Source of the DNA: CBDVBD01 sp965372135
GTDB taxonomy: Bacteria; Electryoneota; RPQS01; CBDVBD01
Length of the DNA: 26,589 bases
Reading direction: 5' to 3'
NCBI GenBank assembly: GCA_965372135.1
Contig: CBDVBD010000027.1
Location: 1 to 26,589 of the forward strand
A program made the position numbers and the translations under genes. The notes beneath the pieces are model-generated. The model was not told the origin of the DNA and ran no database searches. It worked only from the letters and a program-made list of their open reading frames with translations. Positions 8,801 to 16,155 of this stretch are shown one piece after another (the stretch's first letter is position 1; each line of letters begins with the position of its first letter).

Positions 8801-9094
8801 CTATTTTTTTGACGGTAAATCCTGGTTAACCGCTTTTTTTAGCTTGGGCGACGGGCGGAAAGTCACCGTCCATTTAGATGGGATGGAGCGGATTTCACCG
8901 GTAACCGGATCTCGAGCTCGTCGTGGAGCACGGTGTACAGGAACAAAGGTTCCGAATCCACGGAGTTCCACAGTTTTCCCGCTTCGCAATGTTCGGCTGA
9001 TTAGAGTCATGAGCGCATCAACGGCAGCACCAACCTCTACACGGGTCAATCCGGTCCCCAAGGCAATTTCATTGATTAGCTCTTTTTTATTCAT
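8801..9094 (-). CDS. HU/IHF family DNA-binding protein
   Basis: A 97-aa histone-like protein that bends DNA as a dimer. The N-terminal helices begin MNKKELINEIALGTGLT. The beta-arm region has LRGFGTFVPVHRAPRRARDP, then TGEIRSIPSKWTVTFRPSP with the usual proline at the arm tip replaced. ATG 9094 is preceded by GGAAG at about 7 nt; a longer in-frame reading into sppA is less likely. Both HU and IHF names are possible; the R-rich arm is more IHF-like. It lies 13 nt after sppA. Confidence 0.93.
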   Translation of the reverse strand: MNKKELINEIALGTGLTRVEVGAAVDALMTLISRTLRSGKTVELRGFGTFVPVHRAPRRARDPVTGEIRSIPSKWTVTFRPSPKLKKAVNQDLPSKK

Positions 9095-9107
9095 GTCTAA
9101 CTTCCAA

Positions 9108-10001
9108 TTAGAATGTTCCGCCAATCCATTGATAATGAAATGATTGCAGGTACGACCATAATTCCGGAATCCATTCACGGATATCTTCGGTTAGTAAGTT
9201 CCATGGGGACCAGCGGGGCTTCCGCTTATACACAAGCTTAGGCTTACCTTCGATGCCTGCCATATCTGCTAAAAGCTCGACGGCACGGTTAAAGTTTCCC
9301 AGATGGTCCACCAATCCCATTTCCAGCGCCTGCCGACCAGTATATACACGACCGGTGGCGTATTCACGCACTGTTTCGACGGGAAGGTTTCGGGAATCGG
9401 CAACTATCTCCACGAATTGCTCGAAGGCGTCATCGATCCAGTCCTGCACCCATTCGCGTTCCTCGGGTTCGACTTGCCTATATGGGTTTCCGGTGTCTTT
9501 GAAGGGTCCGGTTTTAAAGGTTTCGAATTGGATACCCCATCGCGAGATTAGTTTTTCAAAAACCGGGAATTGAGCAATGACTCCTATGGAACCGGTGGTG
9601 GTTCCAGGGTTAGCTACGATAGAATCCGCTGCGCAAGCGATCCAATAGCCACCCGATGCCGCTATATTACCCATGGACACTACTACCGGTAAGCCGTGGT
9701 TGCGCATCCTATTAATTTCTTCATAGATTTCCTGGGTGGGGGCGATGGCACCGCCGGGGCTATTGATTCGTACTAACAGCCCTTTTATATCACCTTCTTC
9801 TTTGAACCGTTCCAGCAGTCGCAGTGTGGATTTCGATTCGAAAATTGGTCCCAAGATTTCTACTACGCCGATCCGGTCATGGCTGTTGCCACTCACGACA
9901 TCGAACTCGCTGTCGTCTTTCGGTCCTCCCCAGAAAATCAGCACAATAATGGCAACAATAACCAATAGAATAACGGCTATCAGCCAATCTTTACCACGCA
10001 T
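9108..10001 (-). CDS. sppA: Signal peptide peptidase SppA
   Basis: Membrane-anchored serine protease that degrades released signal peptides in the envelope. One N-terminal transmembrane segment (about 6-25, WLIAVILLVIVAIIVLIFW) is followed by a single ClpP-fold domain. The nucleophile segment NIAASGGYWIACAADSI and the lysine-bearing segment FKTGPFKDTGNPYR with PEEREW give a Ser/Lys dyad. At 297 aa it is the short, one-domain (SppA 36K-type) form. ATG 10001 is preferred over GTG 10004 because the GGGAG site is 7 nt from the ATG. It follows the lytic transglycosylase by 16 nt. Confidence 0.95.
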   Translation of the reverse strand: MRGKDWLIAVILLVIVAIIVLIFWGGPKDDSEFDVVSGNSHDRIGVVEILGPIFESKSTLRLLERFKEEGDIKGLLVRINSPGGAIAPTQEIYEEINRMRNHGLPVVVSMGNIAASGGYWIACAADSIVANPGTTTGSIGVIAQFPVFEKLISRWGIQFETFKTGPFKDTGNPYRQVEPEEREWVQDWIDDAFEQFVEIVADSRNLPVETVREYATGRVYTGRQALEMGLVDHLGNFNRAVELLADMAGIEGKPKLVYKRKPRWSPWNLLTEDIREWIPELWSYLQSFHYQWIGGTF

Positions 10002-10017
10002 CACGATACTCCCTCAG

Positions 10018-11964
10018 TTACCCCCCAGACCTTGGTGTTGGGATTATTAAAACCTGACCAGGTTTGATGGTAGTGCGATGTCCCATGCCATTGGCACCCT
10101 GGATAGCGGATATTTTGACTCCATAGCGACGAGCGATTACCCAGAGATTCTCCCCACGGCGTACTTTATGGGTAGTGTTCCCATCGCTGTTCACACTGGA
10201 AGCCATTGATTCAGAGCCATCATCGGGGACCCAGACATGTAAGATCTGACCGGGGTAGATATACCGCTTGCCGTGCAGGTTGTTCCAATCACGCAGCAGA
10301 TATACTGACACACCGTGCCGGTCAGCGATTTTACTGAGGAAGTCACCTTTTTTGACCCGGTACGTCATGTGCATCAATCCTTCCCGGGAATCTTCAACAT
10401 TTACCGAACTTGACGACGACTCAATACTTGCCATTGTTAAACCGCCTGGAGGTGCAGGAATTAATAGGTATTTTCCGACCGGAATACGGTGCTTGTTTCT
10501 TAGTTTGTTTTCGGGAACGTCCATGATGGCGCTGATAGTGGTGCCATATTGACGGGCGATCCCCGACAGTGTTTCACCCGACCGCACTCGATGACGTATC
10601 CAGTGTGTTTTTTGATCCTTGGGAATTTTCGCAAAGGCTTCCAGGAAGCGCTCGGTTTTACCTTCGGGCAATACTATGGCAATGGAGTCCACCGTAGGGG
10701 GTGTACACCAACGCAGGATGGGAGGATTCAGTTTGCGCAAGGTTTTAACATCAGTGCCGGCACAATTCGCCAGTACCTGGAAATCTACACATTCAGAAAT
10801 CCATATTGTTTCCGTGGGCGAGGGTTCGACTGGTTGGAATTCAGGAAATCCGTACTTGGGCGGATCTTTCATTATGAGAGCCGCGGCGATGAATGACGGT
10901 ACATAGTTTTCCGTCTGACGTGGCAGGCGCCATAATTTCCAGAAATCCCGACTGTGATGACGACGGATGGCGCGGTGGACACGCAATTCACCGCAATTAT
11001 ATCCGGCAAACGCCAGATACCAATCGTCGAACTCCAGATACAGTTTTTTCAAATAGGCGGCGGCGGCGCGGGTAGATTTCTCCATATCCCGGCGCTCATC
11101 ATACCACCAATCGCTGTATAAGCCGTACAATCGTCCGGTGGACCGGATAAATTGCCATGGTCCGGATGCATGAGCCCAGGAGTAGGCTTTGGGATTTAGT
11201 CCGCTTTCTACCATCGCCAAGTAGGCTAACTCCTCTGGTACGCCCTCTTCTCGCAGGGTTTCTTGAATTCTGGGGAGTACCAACTGGGCACGCTCCATCC
11301 ATTTCAAAAACACTTTGCGACCACGACGGCTTTTGTAGTAATTAATAACCTGATTTACTTTACGATTGGTGACCAATGGCACTGGCGGGAATATCATTAT
11401 GGTGCCATTATCCGATAGAGATACTCCGACCGTATCGATATCATCGTTAGACCATTCCAGCCAATCCGACAGGGAATCCGTATATATTTCATTCCCGATG
11501 AGCACTCTTTCCGGCACAAATTCATCGGACAGGATTTCCACTTCTCTTAATATATCACGATAGCTTTCAAGAGTCTGGATGTTGAACTGTATCAACTGCC
11601 ACGGGTTGGGCGGTACTTCTTCCTCGCCTATTGCAGCTAAAAATGCTACGGTTCGATCCAGTTCATCAACCACCCGTTCTGCCTCCCGGTTACCAATAGC
11701 TTGTTCCGCCAACTCAAAATGATATTTGGCGATCTCAAGATTCGGTGATGATAATCCGGAATCGATAGCGACACCTTCCGTCACATAGGGATCATCGTAG
11801 GTGTTATTCGTCGCATTAGCGTTGTCACGTTCTTCGGCGACGTGTGATGGTTGAATCCCCGCACATCCCAATATGATGAGCAGAATGGGCAGTAGAACCC
11901 TCAGACTTTTCCCCATCAGTCCTGAAGACTGATCCCGATCACAGCTTGAAGATAAAGTTTCCAT
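10018..11964 (-). CDS. MltD-like lytic murein transglycosylase lipoprotein with three LysM domains
   Basis: Predicted to cleave peptidoglycan glycan strands, forming 1,6-anhydro-muramyl ends. The 648-aa protein has a hydrophobic segment ending in lipobox ILGC (Cys34). A helical region (about 70-150) is followed by the SLT domain (about 225-350) with catalytic Glu253 in MVESGLNPKAYSWAHASGPW, then AFAGYNCGE and ENYVP. Three LysM modules lie at about 456-503, 533-578 and 598-642, joined by Ser/Asp-rich linkers. ATG 11964 has AAAGGA about 5 nt upstream. A shorter start at 11916 would give a more normal n-region for the signal peptide, so the first 16 residues are uncertain. It heads the housekeeping run. 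Confidence 0.93.
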   Translation of the reverse strand: METLSSSCDRDQSSGLMGKSLRVLLPILLIILGCAGIQPSHVAEERDNANATNNTYDDPYVTEGVAIDSGLSSPNLEIAKYHFELAEQAIGNREAERVVDELDRTVAFLAAIGEEEVPPNPWQLIQFNIQTLESYRDILREVEILSDEFVPERVLIGNEIYTDSLSDWLEWSNDDIDTVGVSLSDNGTIMIFPPVPLVTNRKVNQVINYYKSRRGRKVFLKWMERAQLVLPRIQETLREEGVPEELAYLAMVESGLNPKAYSWAHASGPWQFIRSTGRLYGLYSDWWYDERRDMEKSTRAAAAYLKKLYLEFDDWYLAFAGYNCGELRVHRAIRRHHSRDFWKLWRLPRQTENYVPSFIAAALIMKDPPKYGFPEFQPVEPSPTETIWISECVDFQVLANCAGTDVKTLRKLNPPILRWCTPPTVDSIAIVLPEGKTERFLEAFAKIPKDQKTHWIRHRVRSGETLSGIARQYGTTISAIMDVPENKLRNKHRIPVGKYLLIPAPPGGLTMASIESSSSSVNVEDSREGLMHMTYRVKKGDFLSKIADRHGVSVYLLRDWNNLHGKRYIYPGQILHVWVPDDGSESMASSVNSDGNTTHKVRRGENLWVIARRYGVKISAIQGANGMGHRTTIKPGQVLIIPTPRSGG

Positions 11965-12041
11965 ATAATTCCTTTGAATAAATGTCCATCTTTAAAGTTA
12001 AGAAAAAAAATCTGTAAAATCAATGTTAAAATGGACTTTTG
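11965..12041 (-). promoter_or_regulatory. Intergenic gap with inverted repeat, probable boundary between operons
   Basis: This 77-bp gap separates the catabolic operon from the transglycosylase gene. It is AT-rich, with a run of eight T on the minus strand (12003-12010). GTCCAT (11984-11989) and ATGGAC (12031-12036) form an inverted repeat; on the minus-strand transcript its arms can pair for about 9 bp with one wobble. No compact GC-rich terminator is seen. A weak sigma-70-like element (TTGATT, 17 nt, TAACTT) is possible for the downstream genes. Confidence 0.3.
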
Positions 12042-13343
12042 CTATCTGTTTTCCACGTCTTTGGCGATCCAATGGGCGGCATTTAATCCGGATTGAACCG
12101 CTTGTACAACTGTGCCACATTTACCTGTAGCATCACCACCCGCATAGATCCCGTTCAAGTTGGTGCGATTTGCTTCGTCGATGATGATGTTTCCTCGTTC
12201 GTCTCTTTCCAATAAATCGTTCTCAAATGCTATGGTGCGTTGTCCTGCTGCAATAATCACCATACCCGCTTCCAGGCTAATACTTTCGCTAGTCAGGGGT
12301 ATCGGCACCCGGCGACCGTCTTCACCAGGCAAGCCCAATGTTGTTCTGCGGCAGATTAGCCGATAGATAAGCTCCCCCTGGCGTTCAATGGCTAAGGGCT
12401 GTAACTGAAACAGGAAATCCACTCCTCTATTAAAGGCTTCATTTACTTCGCGATCCCATGCCGGAAGTTCCGCACGGCTTCGGCGGTATATAACCGAAAT
12501 GCGGCTCGCGCCAAGCGCACTGGCGACCAAAGCGCAATCCACCGCTACATTACCACCTCCGATAATGCGTACCGGTCCGCGTATCACGGTTTTATCTGGT
12601 GTCTGTTTAGCCATCCGCAGGAATTCCAGCCCACTATAGACATCGGGACCATCCTGACCGGTGATGTCCAGCGAACCTTCCTGTAGAGCACCTACCCCTA
12701 TATATATAGCATCGTACCGTTCACGTAGCTCCTTTAGTAAAGTTATTTCCTGTCCTACATGGATTTTAGCAGGATACGAGGAAAAATTAAGCAGGTCCCG
12801 TTTTACAATATCCACAGGCAGTCGATCACCAGGGATTGCCCATGCCGGCAACCCTCCGGTTTCATGTTCCTTTTCGAAGATATGCGTTATAATTCTGCGT
12901 TGTCCTAAACCGATGGCACAGGCTGTGCCTGACGGTCCGCTACCTATGATTGCAACTTCGCGATTGCTGGGAGGGGGCAATTGAGGGCGGCGGGGTCGAT
13001 TATTCCACTCCCAGTCAGTAGCAAACCGGTGCAATTCACGGATATCCAAGGGTGTGTCAATTGTGGCTCTGATACAGACGGATTGACAGAATTGCTCTTG
13101 GGGACAACACGCACCGCAGATATGGGTAGGGGGATTGGCAGTACGCACCAATTCTGCGGCTCTGCGGATATTTCCGGAGACTATTGCTTGATTTACCATG
13201 GGGATGGGAATCCCTACAGGGCACGACTCCACACAAGGGGCATCCGCACAGCCAAGGCAGCGCACCGCTTCCAGTCGAGCTTTTTCCAGGCTATCAAAAA
13301 CCACTGTCTCAGCCAAGATATGCGCAGGGACTATAGCGCACAT
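12042..13343 (-). CDS. Fe-S/FAD NAD(P)-dependent oxidoreductase of the GltD/PreT type
   Basis: A 433-aa flavoprotein related to the small subunit of glutamate synthase and to the N-terminal part of dihydropyrimidine dehydrogenase (PreT). The N-terminal helical domain carries two cysteine groups: C29, C32, C37, C41 (CLGCADAPCVESCP) and C76-C90 (CGACCPQEQFCQSVC). These are expected to hold [4Fe-4S] clusters. FAD motif GSGPSG is at 134-139, NAD(P) motif GGGNVAVD at 262-269 and GIYAGGDATG at 398-407. ATG 13343 follows GGGAGG at about 8 nt and overlaps the mttB stop by 13 nt. Neither a GltB nor a PreA partner is present, so I infer it moves electrons between NAD(P) and another operon member. Confidence 0.85.
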   Translation of the reverse strand: MCAIVPAHILAETVVFDSLEKARLEAVRCLGCADAPCVESCPVGIPIPMVNQAIVSGNIRRAAELVRTANPPTHICGACCPQEQFCQSVCIRATIDTPLDIRELHRFATDWEWNNRPRRPQLPPPSNREVAIIGSGPSGTACAIGLGQRRIITHIFEKEHETGGLPAWAIPGDRLPVDIVKRDLLNFSSYPAKIHVGQEITLLKELRERYDAIYIGVGALQEGSLDITGQDGPDVYSGLEFLRMAKQTPDKTVIRGPVRIIGGGNVAVDCALVASALGASRISVIYRRSRAELPAWDREVNEAFNRGVDFLFQLQPLAIERQGELIYRLICRRTTLGLPGEDGRRVPIPLTSESISLEAGMVIIAAGQRTIAFENDLLERDERGNIIIDEANRTNLNGIYAGGDATGKCGTVVQAVQSGLNAAHWIAKDVENR

Positions 13344-14815
13344 TGCGCTTCCTCCCAAGGTAATGTATCGAAGCCCTGTTGGGATGCTGATGTTTCCATG
13401 ATTTTATGTAATTCACGGGACATGTGTGAATCCAGTGGCTCTGGCTCGGATTCGGAAAGGAGCTTATGTACACGTTCTTTAGCACGCTTTATCAATGTGC
13501 TGCTGCCGGCACGTTGCCATTCGCCCAAATTCCTTCTATCAACCACCGGCGAAGGTATATACTGTTCCTGCTTCAGACAAGATAGGGTCAAAGGCGACGT
13601 TAGAAATAGGTCGCCTTGAGTTAGGTCACCTAATAAGTCTTCCGCCAATAGACCATCTCTAAATTGAATACCCTGTGTTAGGCGCAACGCCATACCGCAT
13701 ACATCATGATCGACCACGAGTTTCACCAGGCTCTGGCAGCTTTCGAAATCCATCATTCCAGCACCACTAATTACGTTGATGCCGGCTAAAGCTGCCAATA
13801 AGGCTCCTGATGATGACTCAAATCCAGCTTGCGCATCCACTTTCTTCGCATCGCTTAGTCCCATATAAGCATGGGTTGGCAGGTTTAGGAATTTACCTAT
13901 TTGATTGTACGCTACATCAATCATCATAGTTTCCACAGCGCCCATGGGGGTGGTGCCTTCCCGCATATCGAACACAGCGGGGGATCCCCCGTAAATGATG
14001 GAAGTCCCTGGATTGAGCACCTGGGTAATCACGACGCCGCCTAATGTTTCCGCCGTGTGCTGCACCAGGGCGCCTGCTAAAGTTACCGGGGCAGTGGCAC
14101 CGGCTAAAGGCATAGAGACAAATTCTAACGGCACACCATCTTTGGCACCGTCAATCAGGGTTTGGCACCCTAATTTTGACCAGGTTAAAGGTGGTGACGG
14201 ACAAACGTCGAAGATGGCTAAGGGTTTCGCTCTCAATTCTTCCTTGCCGCCACGAATTACGGACAACATTTCGATCATGGGATTCCAGCCTTCTTGAGCA
14301 AAAGTGCCGGTCACGATTGGTTTCCGGCAATGATGCAGGGCAATAATCAATCGCCAGTGATCGGCAATCTCCCGGGGAACATCGTCCGGTATGAGACCGG
14401 TGGACTGGGCGGCATAGTTGGGAAGTGCATCGGTTAACTGATGGAATTCTACAACGTCTTGACTGTTAGGTTTGCGAATTGTGTCATTCTGCCAATCCAG
14501 TACATTTATCGCCGCAGAGCCTGGATCGAAATGCACGTTGTGATCAGTGAGTTCCATGGCAAGATGTCCTGCTCGGTCGAACAATTCGATACGCGAAGGC
14601 GTCGATTTACAACAGGTTTCTACTAATTTGTGAGGGATCAGAACTCGCTTTGGGTTCCCTTTAGCTGATGCACCTGCAGCCAATAGTTTTTCTACTACTT
14701 CCGGATGTTCAATCAGTAATCCGACCTTTTTCAAGACGTCATAGGCTTCATCCAGGATTCTGGTGATTTGGGATTCGGATAATATGCGGAAAGATGGGCG
14801 TTGTTTTTCGTTCAT
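13331..14815 (-). CDS. MttB-family (trimethylamine methyltransferase-like) methyltransferase, no pyrrolysine
   Basis: A 494-aa protein of the MttB superfamily; the length equals archaeal MttB. Family landmarks include FDPGSAAINVLDW (96-108), PIVTGTFAQEGWNPM (166-180), GGVVITQVLNPGTSIIYGGS (259-278) and YMGLSDAKKVDAQAGFES (317-334). There is no internal TAG; the only amber codon is the terminal stop, so this is the non-pyrrolysine branch. Characterised members there (MtgB, MtpB, MtcB) demethylate glycine betaine, proline betaine and carnitine onto a corrinoid protein. The substrate here is unknown. The start overlaps the preceding 2Fe-2S gene by ATGA, and upstream in-frame starts lie inside that gene. 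No corrinoid protein gene is adjacent. Confidence 0.87.
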   Translation of the reverse strand: MNEKQRPSFRILSESQITRILDEAYDVLKKVGLLIEHPEVVEKLLAAGASAKGNPKRVLIPHKLVETCCKSTPSRIELFDRAGHLAMELTDHNVHFDPGSAAINVLDWQNDTIRKPNSQDVVEFHQLTDALPNYAAQSTGLIPDDVPREIADHWRLIIALHHCRKPIVTGTFAQEGWNPMIEMLSVIRGGKEELRAKPLAIFDVCPSPPLTWSKLGCQTLIDGAKDGVPLEFVSMPLAGATAPVTLAGALVQHTAETLGGVVITQVLNPGTSIIYGGSPAVFDMREGTTPMGAVETMMIDVAYNQIGKFLNLPTHAYMGLSDAKKVDAQAGFESSSGALLAALAGINVISGAGMMDFESCQSLVKLVVDHDVCGMALRLTQGIQFRDGLLAEDLLGDLTQGDLFLTSPLTLSCLKQEQYIPSPVVDRRNLGEWQRAGSSTLIKRAKERVHKLLSESEPEPLDSHMSRELHKIMETSASQQGFDTLPWEEAQCAL

Positions 14816-15279
14816 GGGTTGTCTCGATATTGTTTCATGGCATTGATTATTGGTATGTAACCGGTGCAGCGGCACAGGTTTCCTGAAATGGCACGTCGAA
14901 TTTCATCATTGGATGGTTTTGGGTTTCCCTGAAAAAGAGCGAAGGCTGACATCAACATTCCCGGAGTACAGAATCCACAATGTACCGCATCGTTGTCCAG
15001 GAAAGCTTCCTGTAATGGGTGGAGTCTGCCGTTTACCATCAAACCCTCCACGGTGATAACCTGTTTTCCATCCACCTGGGGCGCTAACACCAAGCAAGAA
15101 TTGACCGCTTCGCCATCAATTAAGACGGTACAGGCTCCGCATTCCCCGATCTCACATCCGCGCTTGCTTCCGGTAAAACCAAGGTCTTCTCTAATCAAAT
15201 CCAGCAAAGTTCGATTAGCTGGGACTTCCAACTGGTAGGCTTGATTGTTCAGAGTAAATGAGATGGTCTCCAACCTCAT
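14812..15279 (-). CDS. Molybdenum hydroxylase [2Fe-2S] subunit, second set
   Basis: Small electron-transfer subunit (XdhC-Ecoli/CoxS/NdhS type) of a xanthine dehydrogenase-family trimer. The 155-aa protein has the plant-ferredoxin cluster C42, C47, C50, C62 (GCEIGECGACTVLI) and the second, helical-domain cluster C101, C104, C136, C138 (CGFCTPGM, GNLCRCTGY). ATG 15279 overlaps the FAD-subunit stop (ATGA) and is preceded by GGGGGAG 5 nt away. Longer in-frame starts inside the FAD gene are rejected. It hands electrons from the molybdenum site to the FAD subunit encoded just upstream. Confidence 0.95.
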   Translation of the reverse strand: MRLETISFTLNNQAYQLEVPANRTLLDLIREDLGFTGSKRGCEIGECGACTVLIDGEAVNSCLVLAPQVDGKQVITVEGLMVNGRLHPLQEAFLDNDAVHCGFCTPGMLMSAFALFQGNPKPSNDEIRRAISGNLCRCTGYIPIINAMKQYRDNP

Positions 15280-16136
15280 GATTGCTCCCCCAAGCATTTT
15301 TGCAAGCATCGTGCTACAATTTTGGCAACCACCGGTTTTTTATAGGGTGTGGACCACCGTTCACCGGATTCCAAGACCATCAATTCCGAAACTTCATCAC
15401 CGATAGTTTGAAACAGGTCGTCGCTCGGGGTTTGACCAATCAGCTTTTGTTCCAAGGTACGCAAGCGACGGGGACTGGGCATGATCGAACCGGGGGATAT
15501 GATGGCGTCCGATATTTTATTTTCACGAATATTCAATCCTACGACCAAGTTCAATCTTGCAATGGCTAATGCTTTGCGGCGACCCAATTTATAAAAGATC
15601 ATCTTCATGTCGGCAGATGGAATTGGAAATCTAATGCCTATGAGCAATTCGTTTACATCGAGTGCCACCCGATAGGGACCAAGAAATAAATCCTCGATGG
15701 GAAGTTCTCGGGATTTCCGTTGGGATTGGATCAGCAACACGGCATTCAGGGCAATCAGCGCCGGAACTGTATCGGCACAGGGAGACGCATTGCACAAGTT
15801 TCCGCCGACAGTAGCACGATTGCGGATCTGTGGGGATCCCACACTGGTAGCGGCAGCAGCCAAGACCGGGACGTTGTTATTAATAAGTGGTGAGTTTGCT
15901 ATTTGGGACATCGTAACCAAAGGACCTAGCACAATATCGCCATTCTTCTGATTAATTTCGGACAACTGTGCGATTCGTGATATGTCTATCAATCGGATGG
16001 GAGGTCCTTCCTGCCGTCGCAGGTCGATCATCAGATCGGTTCCACCAGCAAGCACCGCCTTATGCCCTTTCGCCCGATGTAGATCCTCAAGGGCTTCTTT
16101 TACCGAAGTCGCTCTTCTATAAACAATCGTTCTCAG
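15276..16136 (-). CDS. Molybdenum hydroxylase FAD-binding subunit, second set, apparent CTG start
   Basis: Medium (CoxM-like) FAD subunit. FAD-binding motifs are VLAGGTDLMIDLRR (28-41) and ATVGGNLCNASPCADTVPAL (109-128). No ATG, GTG or TTG gives a full-length protein: the first GTG (16055) starts in the middle of the first FAD motif and would remove 27 conserved residues. Reading from CTG 16136-16134 gives LRTIVYRRATSVKEALEDL, which aligns with the usual family N-terminus. GAGG (16142-16145) lies 5 nt before this CTG, and an in-frame TAA lies shortly upstream, so CTG is the best start. The length of 286 aa agrees with the first-set subunit (291 aa). A sequencing error or recent mutation is the alternative. 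Confidence 0.85.
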   Translation of the reverse strand: MRTIVYRRATSVKEALEDLHRAKGHKAVLAGGTDLMIDLRRQEGPPIRLIDISRIAQLSEINQKNGDIVLGPLVTMSQIANSPLINNNVPVLAAAATSVGSPQIRNRATVGGNLCNASPCADTVPALIALNAVLLIQSQRKSRELPIEDLFLGPYRVALDVNELLIGIRFPIPSADMKMIFYKLGRRKALAIARLNLVVGLNIRENKISDAIISPGSIMPSPRRLRTLEQKLIGQTPSDDLFQTIGDEVSELMVLESGERWSTPYKKPVVAKIVARCLQKCLGEQS

Positions 16137-16145
16137 AATATCCTC
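16134..16145 (-). promoter_or_regulatory. Ribosome site and CTG start codon of second FAD subunit
   Basis: GAGG at 16142-16145 (minus strand) is followed by a 5-nt spacer and CTG at 16134-16136. An out-of-frame ATG overlaps the GAGG itself (minus strand, ATGAGGATATTCTGA) and ends after four codons, so it cannot serve the gene unless there is a frameshift. Confidence 0.55.
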
Positions 16146-16155
16146 ATTCTGTTAT

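Noticed and set aside
13331..13333. TAG at the end of the MttB-family gene as a possible pyrrolysine codon
   Set aside because: The protein is already full family length at this point, and the downstream gene starts 13 nt before it with its own ribosome site, so TAG is an ordinary stop.
12981..13619. 212-codon plus-strand frame
   Set aside because: It lies antisense across the Fe-S flavoprotein and MttB genes, which have clear motifs; no ribosome site and no recognisable protein features.
16137..16150. ATG overlapping the GAGG site as start of the second FAD subunit
   Set aside because: It is out of frame and stops after four codons; it works only if an indel error is assumed, for which the sequence itself gives no proof.
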